23,472 bases of DNA, taken from assembly GCF_937981295.1 (NCBI RefSeq), contig NZ_CALJPC010000097.1, positions 1-23,472 of the forward strand. The letters are read 5' to 3'. The DNA is from an uncultured Campylobacter sp. Its GTDB lineage: Bacteria; Campylobacterota; Campylobacteria; Campylobacterales; Campylobacteraceae. The translations under genes were made by a program, and so were the position numbers. Position 1 is the stretch's first letter, and the number at the start of each line of letters is the position of its first letter. Below the pieces are notes generated by a model. It saw only the letters and a list, made by a program, of their open reading frames with translations, was not told where the DNA came from and searched no databases. Below, piece by piece: positions 14,439 to 21,532 of the stretch.

Positions 14439-15472
14439 AAGCCGTGGTTTTAGGCGCGCTAGCAATATTGGCTGCGACGGCAGGCTTTGCGGCAAGAAAA
14501 TTTTTTGCTAAAAAGCCCGCCGTAAGCGGCAAAATTTTCTCCGCTGCGCCTAAAGCCAAAGAAAGCGATTCCGTCGTGCCTAGACGCGAGGATATCGCGC
14601 AGATCGATATTTTAAAAATTTTAAAATTTCAAAGCGAAATTTTATTTGAGGAGTGCACAAAATACGACAGCACGCTCTATCTTAGCTTTCCACCGCAGCT
14701 ACCGCGTATCTACGGCGGCGAGGTGCTAAATCTCACTAGCGCAGTCTTTGACGCGTGCGAGTTTTTCCTGCAAAATATCGCTGAGCCAATCCGCGTAAGC
14801 GTGGAATTTAGTAGCAAGGAACTTAGAGCGAATATGAGCTCCGTCAAGCTCGACGTGCGAGTAGGTATCGATCGCGAGCTAAAGGATCCGCGCACCTATG
14901 CGCTTAAAAGTGCACTAGAAAGCGTCGCTAGCACGGATGATGAGTATCTTACTTCGGCGCAGACCCATTTGCGTGCACTCGGTTCGCATCCAAGTATTGG
15001 AGCCGACGGGCGCGGAACCTTTATCAAAATGGATGCCGTGCTTAGCTGCTTCGCGCAGCAGAGCTTTAGCGCCAAAAAATACGACTACAACGTCATAATC
15101 ACGCACAAAAACCGCGCGATCTTCGAGGAGCTGCGAGATTTTTTGAGCGGGCTTGGTTGCGACGTGATGCCAAACTCCAACTGGGAGAGTGCGAAGAGAC
15201 ATCTAAACGACTTCATCTACGTAGCCGACGTCGTCATCCTTGACGCCGAGATCCTGCGCGCCAATATAAGCGAAATAAACTACCTCAACGCGCTGGAAAA
15301 AGACGGGGTATTTTTCATATTTTTACTTAAAAACAAACACTCGCTCAAGGTGCTGGAGGGGCTAAGCTTTAAATTTTTCAAGCTCGAGATGCCATATTTC
15401 TACGACGAGTTTTACGCCACGCTCGATATCATCGAAAAGATCAAAAACGATGAGAATTTCTTGGGGCTGTAG
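14435..15472 (+). CDS. membrane-anchored protein resembling a degenerate histidine kinase/receiver
   Basis: A 345-residue protein overlapping the queA stop (ATGA). Residues 1-22 form a hydrophobic N-terminal anchor, or an uncleaved signal, followed by basic residues. Residues about 50-210 contain features that weakly recall a histidine kinase ATPase domain: LPRIYGGEVLNLTSAVFDAC, where kinases have the N-box helix, and GADGRGTFIKMDAVLSC, where they end with a GxGT-F strand. The conserved Asn and the glycine-rich lid are not evident. Residues about 215-335 have the alternating strand/helix pattern of a receiver domain (YNVIITHKNRAIFEELRDFL, ADVVILDAEIL, FFIFLLKNK) but without a convincing acidic pocket at the first strand. 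It is probably a non-catalytic signalling relative. Unknown function; the domain reading is inference only. Confidence 0.7.
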   Translation: MKAVVLGALAILAATAGFAARKFFAKKPAVSGKIFSAAPKAKESDSVVPRREDIAQIDILKILKFQSEILFEECTKYDSTLYLSFPPQLPRIYGGEVLNLTSAVFDACEFFLQNIAEPIRVSVEFSSKELRANMSSVKLDVRVGIDRELKDPRTYALKSALESVASTDDEYLTSAQTHLRALGSHPSIGADGRGTFIKMDAVLSCFAQQSFSAKKYDYNVIITHKNRAIFEELRDFLSGLGCDVMPNSNWESAKRHLNDFIYVADVVILDAEILRANISEINYLNALEKDGVFFIFLLKNKHSLKVLEGLSFKFFKLEMPYFYDEFYATLDIIEKIKNDENFLGL

Positions 15473-15511
15473 CGAACAGGCGGCGATAAATTTAAAACCG
15501 AAGAGATTGAA

Positions 15512-15964
15512 GTGATATATTTTGACTTAGATTGGATCAAGGGCAATATAAAAGATAGCGAATATGCCTTAAGGCAGCAGCGGTACGAGGCGTATTTGGC
15601 AGGGCTGCATAAAAATATGCATACGCTAGAAAGAATTTTTGCGGGCATAAGCTTCAACGATGCGCTATTGCTACCTAAAAAGCAAATTAATGAAAAGTTG
15701 CATTTAAAATTTTACATCGGAGATTTGCAAAATGGATATTATGAACTAAAATGTGTTATGAGCTCTGATCAAAGATGCGACGCGGCGCCCGGCGAAATAA
15801 TAACGAGTGAGATATTTTACGAAAATGGCAATTACCGCTTCTCTTTCATCCTCGCTTGCTTGAAGGAATACGTCGTTAACTTTTCCAGGATAGATAGCCT
15901 TAAATTTAACGCGATTTCGCAGAAAAAATACCACTTTGAGCATAAGAAATTTAAACTTTTATAG
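15512..15964 (+). CDS. small protein of unknown function, 150 residues
   Basis: It starts at GTG 15512, after a weak purine-rich stretch (GAAGAGATTGAA); no other start gives a longer frame, because the upstream in-frame codon is the stop of the preceding gene 39 bases earlier. The sequence is soluble and basic, with MIYFDLDWIKGNIKDSEYAL at the front and a beta-rich middle (LHLKFYIGDLQNGYYELKCV and FYENGNYRFSFILACLKEYV). No motif is recognised. It is more A/T-rich than queA and the gene before it, so it may be a later addition to the 3' end of the operon. Small proteins of this look are often immunity-like, but nothing in the sequence proves that. Confidence 0.65.
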   Translation: MIYFDLDWIKGNIKDSEYALRQQRYEAYLAGLHKNMHTLERIFAGISFNDALLLPKKQINEKLHLKFYIGDLQNGYYELKCVMSSDQRCDAAPGEIITSEIFYENGNYRFSFILACLKEYVVNFSRIDSLKFNAISQKKYHFEHKKFKLL

Positions 15965-16291
15965 AAAACCGCGCGCCCAATCGGTCGCGCATAAAATTTA
16001 CCCATAAAGATCGCGCCCTTAAATTTATCCCGCTTGCAAGCTGCAAACAGCGTAAATTTCGTCGCGCCTTGCAGCTAAATTTATTAAATTTAACATAGTC
16101 CGCGCACAAGCAAGTTTATTTCGTCCGCTTACCTCAAAAACGCTCAAGCCACATTTTTAAAATTTACGCCCCAGACAAGCTTAAGAGACTTTGACAAGCA
16201 GCCCAGTCTATTTTGAGGCGCCCGATAAGACGTATATAAAGCGAGTAAATTTAAGAATTTAGCGCGACGTACTCGGCTTGCAATTTAAATT
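15965..16291. other. 327-base spacer, nothing recognised
   Basis: No open frame with a ribosome binding site is seen. It contains A/T words of the usual AAATTT type and a short GC-rich inverted repeat near 15969-15990 (GCGCG / CGCGC) just after the stop of the preceding gene. The repeat could help end transcription but has no T run. Confidence 0.45.
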
Positions 16292-16718
16292 TTATCTTTC
16301 GCCCTCTTTTTTAGCCTTGACTGCCTCATAAAGTTCGTCGATCGAGGTTGCGGACGAGCCCGAATATTTCTGCGCCGCTTGCATAGTTTTTTGCCCCATT
16401 TACCGTCGATCGTCACGCCGTAGCCGCTAAACATCAAACTTCACTGGATATAATAGACTTTATCTTGCTGCGTCATATTTTGTTGCTTCTGCACTTTCTT
16501 TTGCTTGCTCACTTTCATCTACGGAAGACCCGCTAAATACCCTAGAACTAAACCTCCCACAATTAGTACGACAGACGCAATAAATCTATTATTTACGCTA
16601 GAAGTCAAGCCTTCTAAAAATGCCTTTACTATAAAACCCGGAATAAAAGCGATAACCGCGACTGCAAGCCGCCCATCAAAAGCACCATTACCAGCAAGGA
16701 AACCTAGAGAAAATTCAT
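16292..16718 (-). pseudogene. decayed gene: two membrane helices plus peptidoglycan-binding-like domain
   Basis: One minus-strand frame from about 16710 down reads through FSLGFLAGNGAF, VAVIAFIPGFIVKAFLEGL, and FIASVVLIVGGLVLGYLAGL (two membrane helices), then a TAG (16521-16519), a Lys/Gln-rich linker, KVYYIQ, a TGA (16443-16441), and SLMFSGYGVTIDGKWGKK. After the A6 run at 16392-16387 the match continues in the next frame: TMQAAQKYSGSSATSIDEL to a TAA at 16294-16292. YIQ.SL.F.GY....IDGKWG..T..A...Y is the pattern of a PG_binding_1 repeat, which binds cell-wall peptidoglycan. Two stops, a frameshift repairable by one A, and a broken start (the ATG at 16718 is out of frame by one base) mark a pseudogene. 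The first half could instead be a separate small membrane protein gene. Confidence 0.6.
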
Positions 16719-16814
16719 AATCTATCTTTTAAAATTTAAGTAGCGTAATTCTCCCAAATTTAAATTTAATCAGAGAATTACAAAAATTTATCTGTCAACG
16801 GACGGCGACATAGA

Positions 16815-17111
16815 CTAATTAACGTGCTTCATAATCCTATTAAATTGTGGACTGTGATCTCGCGCCATAAAAATAGAAGCAATTATACCTATAACTCCTA
16901 TAGCTAAGACGAAGTAAAATATTGTACCGCTATCTTTAGTAAAAGTTCCTATAAACCAAAGCCAAACTATAGAACCAAGAAGTGTCTTTATCCATGGTCT
17001 GCGATAAGATATCTCTGCCTGACATCCACTGCATACGATTGCTCCGTATTTGATGTCGTCTTTGCCGCAAAATGGGCACATTAAATAATTCTCTTGTTCA
17101 TTCTCTGCCAT
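16815..17111 (-). CDS. small zinc-ribbon membrane protein
   Basis: A 98-residue protein. Residues 12-15 (CPFC) and 27-30 (CSGC) form a CxxC...CxxC zinc-ribbon pair in the cytoplasmic N-terminus. Two hydrophobic segments follow: LLGSIVWLWFIGTF (about 44-57) and IFYFVLAIGVIGIIASIFMA (about 64-83). The tail is short and hydrophilic. This layout of ribbon plus membrane helices is common among uncharacterised bacterial proteins; no function is known to me. The ribosome binding site AAAGGGGA (17116-17123) and a TATAAT box (17141-17146) give it its own promoter. The gene is clearly more A/T-rich than its neighbours and sits next to a pseudogene. Confidence 0.8.
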   Translation of the reverse strand: MAENEQENYLMCPFCGKDDIKYGAIVCSGCQAEISYRRPWIKTLLGSIVWLWFIGTFTKDSGTIFYFVLAIGVIGIIASIFMARDHSPQFNRIMKHVN

Positions 17112-17140
17112 AATTTCCCCTTTGAAAAAATATGGATGAA

Positions 17141-17146
17141 ATTATA
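17141..17146 (-). promoter_or_regulatory. -10 box for the zinc-ribbon membrane protein gene
   Basis: TATAAT on the minus strand, within TATATATATAATTTC, lies 30 bases upstream of the ATG at 17111. It is downstream of the rpsR terminator, so the gene is transcribed separately. Confidence 0.55.
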
Positions 17147-17195
17147 TATATAAGAACAGGCTTAAAAATTTTAAAAATTGGATTTAAAAAGTAGG

Positions 17196-17224
17196 AATTT
17201 TAGCGGCTCTACGCCGCTAAAATT
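17196..17224 (-). terminator. intrinsic terminator after rpsR
   Basis: AATTTTAGCGGC (17196-17207) and GCCGCTAAAATT (17213-17224) make a perfect 12-bp stem with the 5-base loop TCTAC, beginning at the last base of the rpsR stop codon. The A/T ends of the stem supply the U-rich flank, and further T's follow on the minus strand (17190-17186). It is symmetrical and may work in both directions. It closes the block that starts with the HDOD-like gene. Confidence 0.75.
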
Positions 17225-17484
17225 TAAAGATTTTCGAATGGATTTACGACCACGTCTTTACGATCGACGATGTAAGGTATAAGGGCTGCTTGGCGCGCGC
17301 GCTTGATAGCCTTTTCTACCATCTCTTGGTATTTTTTGCTGGTGCCGGTTAAGCGACGCGGCATAATCTTAAAGCGCTCGCTTAGGCAGTGCTTTAGCAG
17401 CGCCGTGTCCTTATAATCGATAAATTCGATCTTTGCTTCCGTAAATTTGCAATACTTCCTAGTATATTTTCTCTTATCTGCCAT
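17224..17484 (-). CDS. rpsR: 30S ribosomal protein S18
   Basis: An 86-residue basic protein with the S18 core: RKYCKFTEAKIEFIDYKD (9-26), then LLKHCLSERFKIMPRRLTGT and the C-terminal AIKRARQAALIPY. S18 binds with S6 on the platform of the small subunit. The gene is last in the rpsF-ssb-rpsR order, 13 bases after ssb, with AAGGAAAA as ribosome binding site, and is followed directly by a strong hairpin terminator. Confidence 0.98.
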   Translation of the reverse strand: MADKRKYTRKYCKFTEAKIEFIDYKDTALLKHCLSERFKIMPRRLTGTSKKYQEMVEKAIKRARQAALIPYIVDRKDVVVNPFENL

Positions 17485-17497
17485 GATTTTTCCTTAA

Positions 17498-18097
17498 TTA
17501 AAATGGGATCGTGTCGTTGCCGTCATCGTATTTATCGGCATCGACGTCGACTTCAGGAATCGTGCTTTCGTAACTCTGCTCTTTTTGTTTAGGTGCGTTG
17601 TAATCGTTTTTTGCGCCTCTTGAATTTGAGTTTTGTCTGTTAGCATAGCTATTTCCGCCGCCGTAATTACCGCTGCCGTAGTTAGAATTTCCTCCGCCGT
17701 AGCCGCCGGAGCTTCCGCCATAATTACCGCCCTCGTAATTGCCGCCTTGATTATAGCCGCCGCTTCCACCTTGATTGCTTCCTAGCATCTCCATCGTATC
17801 TACGCTAATGGAGTGCTTGCTTCGGTTCTGTCCGTTTTGATCCTGCCACTGATCTAGCTTTAAGCGGCCTTCGATCAAAATTTTACTGCCTTTTCGCAAG
17901 TATTGGTTTGCGATCTCAGCCGTACGACCGAAAAAATCTATGTCTATAAAGCACGTTTCTTCGCGTTTCTCGCCGTTTGAGCTATTATATCTGCGTGTGA
18001 CGGCAATGCCGGTTTTACCTACGGCGGTGCCCGTTTGCAGATATCTAAGCTCGATATCTCGGGTCAAATTACCTACCAAAACTACTTTATTAAACAT
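17498..18097 (-). CDS. ssb: single-stranded DNA-binding protein
   Basis: A 199-residue SSB. The OB fold spans about 1-105 (MFNKVVLVGNLTRDIELRYL, CFIDIDFFGRTAEIANQYL, LIEGRLKLDQWQDQNGQNRS). A Gly/Asn/Tyr/Ser linker rich in GGNYGG-type units covers about 112-150, and the conserved acidic tip ends in DDGNDTIPF, the tail that recruits replication and repair partners. It coats single-stranded DNA in replication and recombination. The ribosome binding site AAAGGA directly follows the rpsF stop, and the gap is only 10 bases. The rpsF-ssb-rpsR order is widely conserved in bacteria. Confidence 0.98.
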   Translation of the reverse strand: MFNKVVLVGNLTRDIELRYLQTGTAVGKTGIAVTRRYNSSNGEKREETCFIDIDFFGRTAEIANQYLRKGSKILIEGRLKLDQWQDQNGQNRSKHSISVDTMEMLGSNQGGSGGYNQGGNYEGGNYGGSSGGYGGGNSNYGSGNYGGGNSYANRQNSNSRGAKNDYNAPKQKEQSYESTIPEVDVDADKYDDGNDTIPF

Positions 18098-18107
18098 ATT
18101 TTATCCT

Positions 18108-18521
18108 TTATTCGCCCTCTTTGGCTGCTTCTTCAGGCTCTTTTGGCTCTACCGGCGCTTTTGGCTCGCGCTCTTTTTTCGCAGGGCTTAGTTTGATGCC
18201 TTTGCTTAGCTTGTCCCAAGCGAAAATTTCACGCTTAGTCTCATATTTGACGGTCAAAAATCTAATGATATCTTCGGTGATGCGCAGATTTCTAACAAGC
18301 TCGGAGATCAAGTTCGGCTCGGCCTTAAAATAGATTACGAAATAAACTCCGCGCTCATATTTGTCGATCTTATAGGCTAGCTTTCTAGCACCCATTTCGA
18401 TCACGGAAGCGATCTCTCCGCCGTTTTTGGTTATGATTTCTTTGACGAAATCGACTTTTGTTTTAACTTCATCGTCGGTAAGCGTGGGCTTAACGATGAA
18501 TAAAACCTCGTAGTTTCTCAT
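18108..18521 (-). CDS. rpsF: 30S ribosomal protein S6
   Basis: A 137-residue S6: MRNYEVLFIVKPTLTDDEV at the front, GARKLAYKIDKYERGVYFVI in the middle, NLRITEDIIRFLTVKYE, then an acidic/basic tail ending KEPEEAAKEGE. S6 pairs with S18 on the 30S platform. The ribosome binding site AAGGAG lies just before the ATG. In many bacteria the S6:S18 complex represses this operon by binding its mRNA leader; the 84-base leader here has a hairpin discussed separately. The C-terminal tail is longer than in the shortest bacterial S6 proteins, which is common. Confidence 0.98.
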   Translation of the reverse strand: MRNYEVLFIVKPTLTDDEVKTKVDFVKEIITKNGGEIASVIEMGARKLAYKIDKYERGVYFVIYFKAEPNLISELVRNLRITEDIIRFLTVKYETKREIFAWDKLSKGIKLSPAKKEREPKAPVEPKEPEEAAKEGE

Positions 18522-18542
18522 AAATTCTCCTTATGGATTTTA

Positions 18543-18565
18543 GCTCGCAAACAGCGTCTGCGGGC
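18543..18565 (-). promoter_or_regulatory. hairpin in the rpsF leader, possible S6:S18 regulatory site
   Basis: On the minus strand CGCAGA pairs with TTTGCG (one G-U pair) around the loop CGCTG, flanked by GCC and AGC, within the leader just upstream of rpsF. S6:S18 autoregulatory RNAs occupy this place in many bacteria, but I cannot confirm the specific CCG-bearing motif. Confidence 0.25.
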
Positions 18566-18605
18566 AAGGATTTTGCAAAAAATGCAAGGGGATATTACTA
18601 AAATT

Positions 18606-19610
18606 TCACTTAATATTTGCTTTTTGCCCGAGCGAACTTAGCAGCATGCGCTGCAACTTCAAAAACGACGCGAGCAAAAGCTCATCTTTCGCCGCGTTTT
18701 TTTCACTTTTGAGTTCAAATTCCAAATCGTTTAAGTGAGCGAAAATTTTATAAAACGTCGGCGTTGAAAAGCTGGTGGCGTAGCGCTGCATCTGTGCGGC
18801 CACGGAAGGTGGCGGTTGATAGCCTAAAACCGCCTTAAAATCAAATCTACCGTTTATTTTCACGTAAGCATGCAGCCGAAAAATTCTATAAATCAAGCGG
18901 TAGAAATAATTTATCAGCTCCATCTCGTTGTATCCGCCGCCCAGAGCCATTTTGTAAAAATCTACGCGAAAGTCGCTTAGTCCAAAAATTTTATCAAAAA
19001 GCTCGTCGTAGCTCACCTCGCTAAGGCCATAAACCATCAAATTTACGTTTTGCAGGCTAAGCTCAAGCCCTAAACTTGCAAATTTTTCTATCTCGCTCGC
19101 GCTCAGGCTTAGGCTCTCGTTGTGGATGGCGTAGATCCTACTAAGCGCGGCGGTGTTTGCAAAAAGCCCGCACATCTCGCATTTTTGCGCAAGCAGCGCT
19201 ATGGCTTCATTCACGCCCGAGGGTTTGAAAAACCTCACTTCGTTTCGTTCAAATTCCTTGATAAAATCCGCGCTCACCGAAATTTCGCTATCGTTTAGCT
19301 CGTAGATTAGATGATTGTTCGCGTCCGCCTTGCACAGCGCGATGAGCCTTCGCAGCTCTTCCTTTTTGATGAGCGAGGCGGTTTTGATGTGAAGCGTGTT
19401 GCTGCCGCCGAAAAGCGAGGGCTCCAAGAAGCTTCGCGCCTGCTCAAAATCATACTCCAAAAAATACAAACTCAAAAAATTTTCCGCGGCGTAAATTTGC
19501 TTCAGGCGCTGCGCGTAAAGCTCGTTTGAAAAATCGTCTCCTCCGCGCAAAAGCACGAAATTCGGCACCCTGCCGCTTGCGATAAGCCCGTCAAATTCTT
19601 TCCTATACAT
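18606..19610 (-). CDS. holA: DNA polymerase III delta subunit (clamp loader)
   Basis: A 334-residue delta subunit, the clamp-loader arm that opens the beta sliding clamp. It is weakly conserved in sequence, but size and layout fit: MYRKEFDGLIASGRVPNFVL and LLRGGDDF at the start, a degenerate AAA+ fold without Walker motifs, and a helical C-terminal collar (LINYFYRLIYRIFRLH; AKDELLLASFLKLQRMLL). The rnr-holA-rpsF-ssb-rpsR order is that of Helicobacter pylori as I recall it, which supports the call. Its ATG overlaps the rnr stop by one base (TGATG). With hobA, holB and ssb it makes this window rich in replication genes. Confidence 0.88.
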   Translation of the reverse strand: MYRKEFDGLIASGRVPNFVLLRGGDDFSNELYAQRLKQIYAAENFLSLYFLEYDFEQARSFLEPSLFGGSNTLHIKTASLIKKEELRRLIALCKADANNHLIYELNDSEISVSADFIKEFERNEVRFFKPSGVNEAIALLAQKCEMCGLFANTAALSRIYAIHNESLSLSASEIEKFASLGLELSLQNVNLMVYGLSEVSYDELFDKIFGLSDFRVDFYKMALGGGYNEMELINYFYRLIYRIFRLHAYVKINGRFDFKAVLGYQPPPSVAAQMQRYATSFSTPTFYKIFAHLNDLEFELKSEKNAAKDELLLASFLKLQRMLLSSLGQKANIK

Positions 19611-21532
19611 CAGATCTTCTTTACCACCCTGCCTATGATCACTCCGCTAGCGATGTTTGCATCCGTAAGCTCGATTATCACGGGCGTTAAAATGTCGCCG
19701 GCGAAATTTGAAACTAAAATTTTAGCCCCCTTTAGCTTGTCGTCTAGCTTTGCGGTGACGGAATTTCCATTTTCGTCGATGTAGCAGCGGAATTTTTTGC
19801 CCAAATTTTCCGCGGCCCAGCGCGCAAATTTTCGGTCCATAAAATCAAACGCGACCTTGTCCGCCTCGCGCTCAAGTTCGTTTAGCCGCGCGCACGTCGC
19901 GTCAATGTTTAAAAGCAGGTAATTATAAAATTTCTCATCACCCCTCATCTGTGCCTTTAGCAATCGGTGCAAAATGAGATCGGAATAGCGCCTGATCGGG
20001 CTTGTGAAGTGCGTATAGTTATCAAATCCGAGTCCGAAGTGCCCGCGCGATTCGGATCCGTACTCGGCGCGCTTTTGAGCCTTGATGATGAGCTTATCGA
20101 CCTCCTCGCGGATACCCATAGTATCGGCTTGCGCTTGGATTTCGCCGATCATTTTGGCAAGGTTACTCTGATACGGCGCGTCGATGCCGAACAGCGCCAG
20201 ATCGTCAAGCAGAGCGTAAATTTTTTTAAGCTCCGCCGAGCCGTGATTTCTAAAAACGCCCCGCTCGATACGCGCCGCGGCGGCTTTATTGGCTAGCAGC
20301 ATACAATCCTCGATGAGCTTGTGCGACGGAGTGTCGGTCTCAAAACGAGTGGAGCTTATAAAACCGTGCTCATCAAGCGTGATGCGAAGCTCCTTGGTGC
20401 GGAAATCAAATCCGCGCTTCAGCCTCGCGCGGCGCAGGCGCTCGCAAATTTCATTAAGCGGCAAGAGCCAACTTAAAATTTCAGGCTCGCACGCCTTGCG
20501 AGTGCGTAAAATTTCATCGACCTCGTCGTAATTGTAGCGGCGCTTTGATCTTATGATCGCTTCGAAAAGCTCCTCTTTTTGCGGGTTTAAATTTTCATCC
20601 AAAGAGATTTTAAAAACAAAGGCCAGCCTCGGCAGATCAGGCATCAGCGAGCAGATATTTTCGCTAAGCTCGCGCGGTAGCATCGGCACGGATCGGTGCG
20701 GGAAATAGATCGAAAAGCCGCGAAATTTCGCCTCCCTATCGATCGGCGAGTATTCGCTTACATATTCGCTCACGTCGGCGATCGCGACGTAAAGCGTGCG
20801 CTCTTTTACGTCAAAATAGATCGCGTCGTCGAAGTCCTTGGCGTCGATGGGATCGATAGTGCAAAAGGGCAGATGCTGCAAATCCACGCGCTGCGGATAC
20901 AGCGCCTCGTCCACTTCGCTGCCGAAGCTCGCGGCTTGCTGCTTGCACGCTTCGTTAAATTCGTCGTTTTTATCGTAGATCGCTAAAGAAATTTTCTCAT
21001 CGACGAAGGGATCGGCTAGGTTTCCGATCACCTCGGTAATTTCGTTCGTTAGATTATCGATCTTTAAAAGGGTGTTTGCGGGTAGCTGCTTGAGCGATTT
21101 CTGCGTGGCTTTGAGCGGATTTGCAAGGCCGGTTTTGACGTTTACGCCTAAAATTTCGCGCCCGAAGCTTTTGGTATAAACCACGCTTGTTAAAAATGCG
21201 GGCTTGACGCACATCAGCACCTTTGCGTGCAGGCGGGACTTTCTTGAGCTTAAAATTTTTGCTAGGATCAGATCGCCCAGATGCACGCCGCTTAAATATC
21301 TGTTTTCGATGATGAGATCTGCTTTGAAGCGATCGTCGAAGCTTTGCAGATAGCCCGTGCCGTCGCGCGCGATGTCGAGCCTGCCGAAAACATAGCCGTC
21401 GTTTAGATAGAGCTTGCCTTTGTGCGCGCTGATGGCGCCGATATTTAGGAGGTTACGCACGAGCTCCTTTTGCTCGCCGCTAAGATCCTTTTCAAATACG
21501 CCCGAGTTAAAGGCGCGCAGGAACTCTTTCAT
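19610..21532 (-). CDS. rnr: ribonuclease R (RNB-domain 3'-5' exoribonuclease)
   Basis: A 640-residue RNase II/R family enzyme that degrades structured RNA from the 3' end to nucleoside monophosphates. N-terminal cold-shock-like domains occupy about 40-190. The RNB catalytic domain starts near 215 with TIDPIDAKDFDDAI (225-238), whose aspartates bind the metal ions, then VAIADVSEYV (249-258) and SIYFPHRSVPMLP (274-286), and ends with GFDNYTHFTSPIRRYSDL. The C-terminal S1 region (CYIDENGNSVTAKLDDKLKG onward) is short, and the basic tail seen in E. coli RNase R is lacking; Helicobacter RNase R is of similar length. It overlaps its upstream neighbour (ATGA) and holA (TGATG). Confidence 0.95.
   Translation of the reverse strand: MKEFLRAFNSGVFEKDLSGEQKELVRNLLNIGAISAHKGKLYLNDGYVFGRLDIARDGTGYLQSFDDRFKADLIIENRYLSGVHLGDLILAKILSSRKSRLHAKVLMCVKPAFLTSVVYTKSFGREILGVNVKTGLANPLKATQKSLKQLPANTLLKIDNLTNEITEVIGNLADPFVDEKISLAIYDKNDEFNEACKQQAASFGSEVDEALYPQRVDLQHLPFCTIDPIDAKDFDDAIYFDVKERTLYVAIADVSEYVSEYSPIDREAKFRGFSIYFPHRSVPMLPRELSENICSLMPDLPRLAFVFKISLDENLNPQKEELFEAIIRSKRRYNYDEVDEILRTRKACEPEILSWLLPLNEICERLRRARLKRGFDFRTKELRITLDEHGFISSTRFETDTPSHKLIEDCMLLANKAAAARIERGVFRNHGSAELKKIYALLDDLALFGIDAPYQSNLAKMIGEIQAQADTMGIREEVDKLIIKAQKRAEYGSESRGHFGLGFDNYTHFTSPIRRYSDLILHRLLKAQMRGDEKFYNYLLLNIDATCARLNELEREADKVAFDFMDRKFARWAAENLGKKFRCYIDENGNSVTAKLDDKLKGAKILVSNFAGDILTPVIIELTDANIASGVIIGRVVKKI

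Noticed and set aside
15969..15990. GC-rich inverted repeat after the 150-residue gene as an intrinsic terminator
   Set aside because: The stem is only 5 bp and there is no T run on either side; it is mentioned in the spacer entry only.
17494..17769. 91-codon frame overlapping ssb in another frame
   Set aside because: A product of the glycine-rich repeat codons of the SSB linker; Ala/Thr-rich low-complexity translation with no family match.
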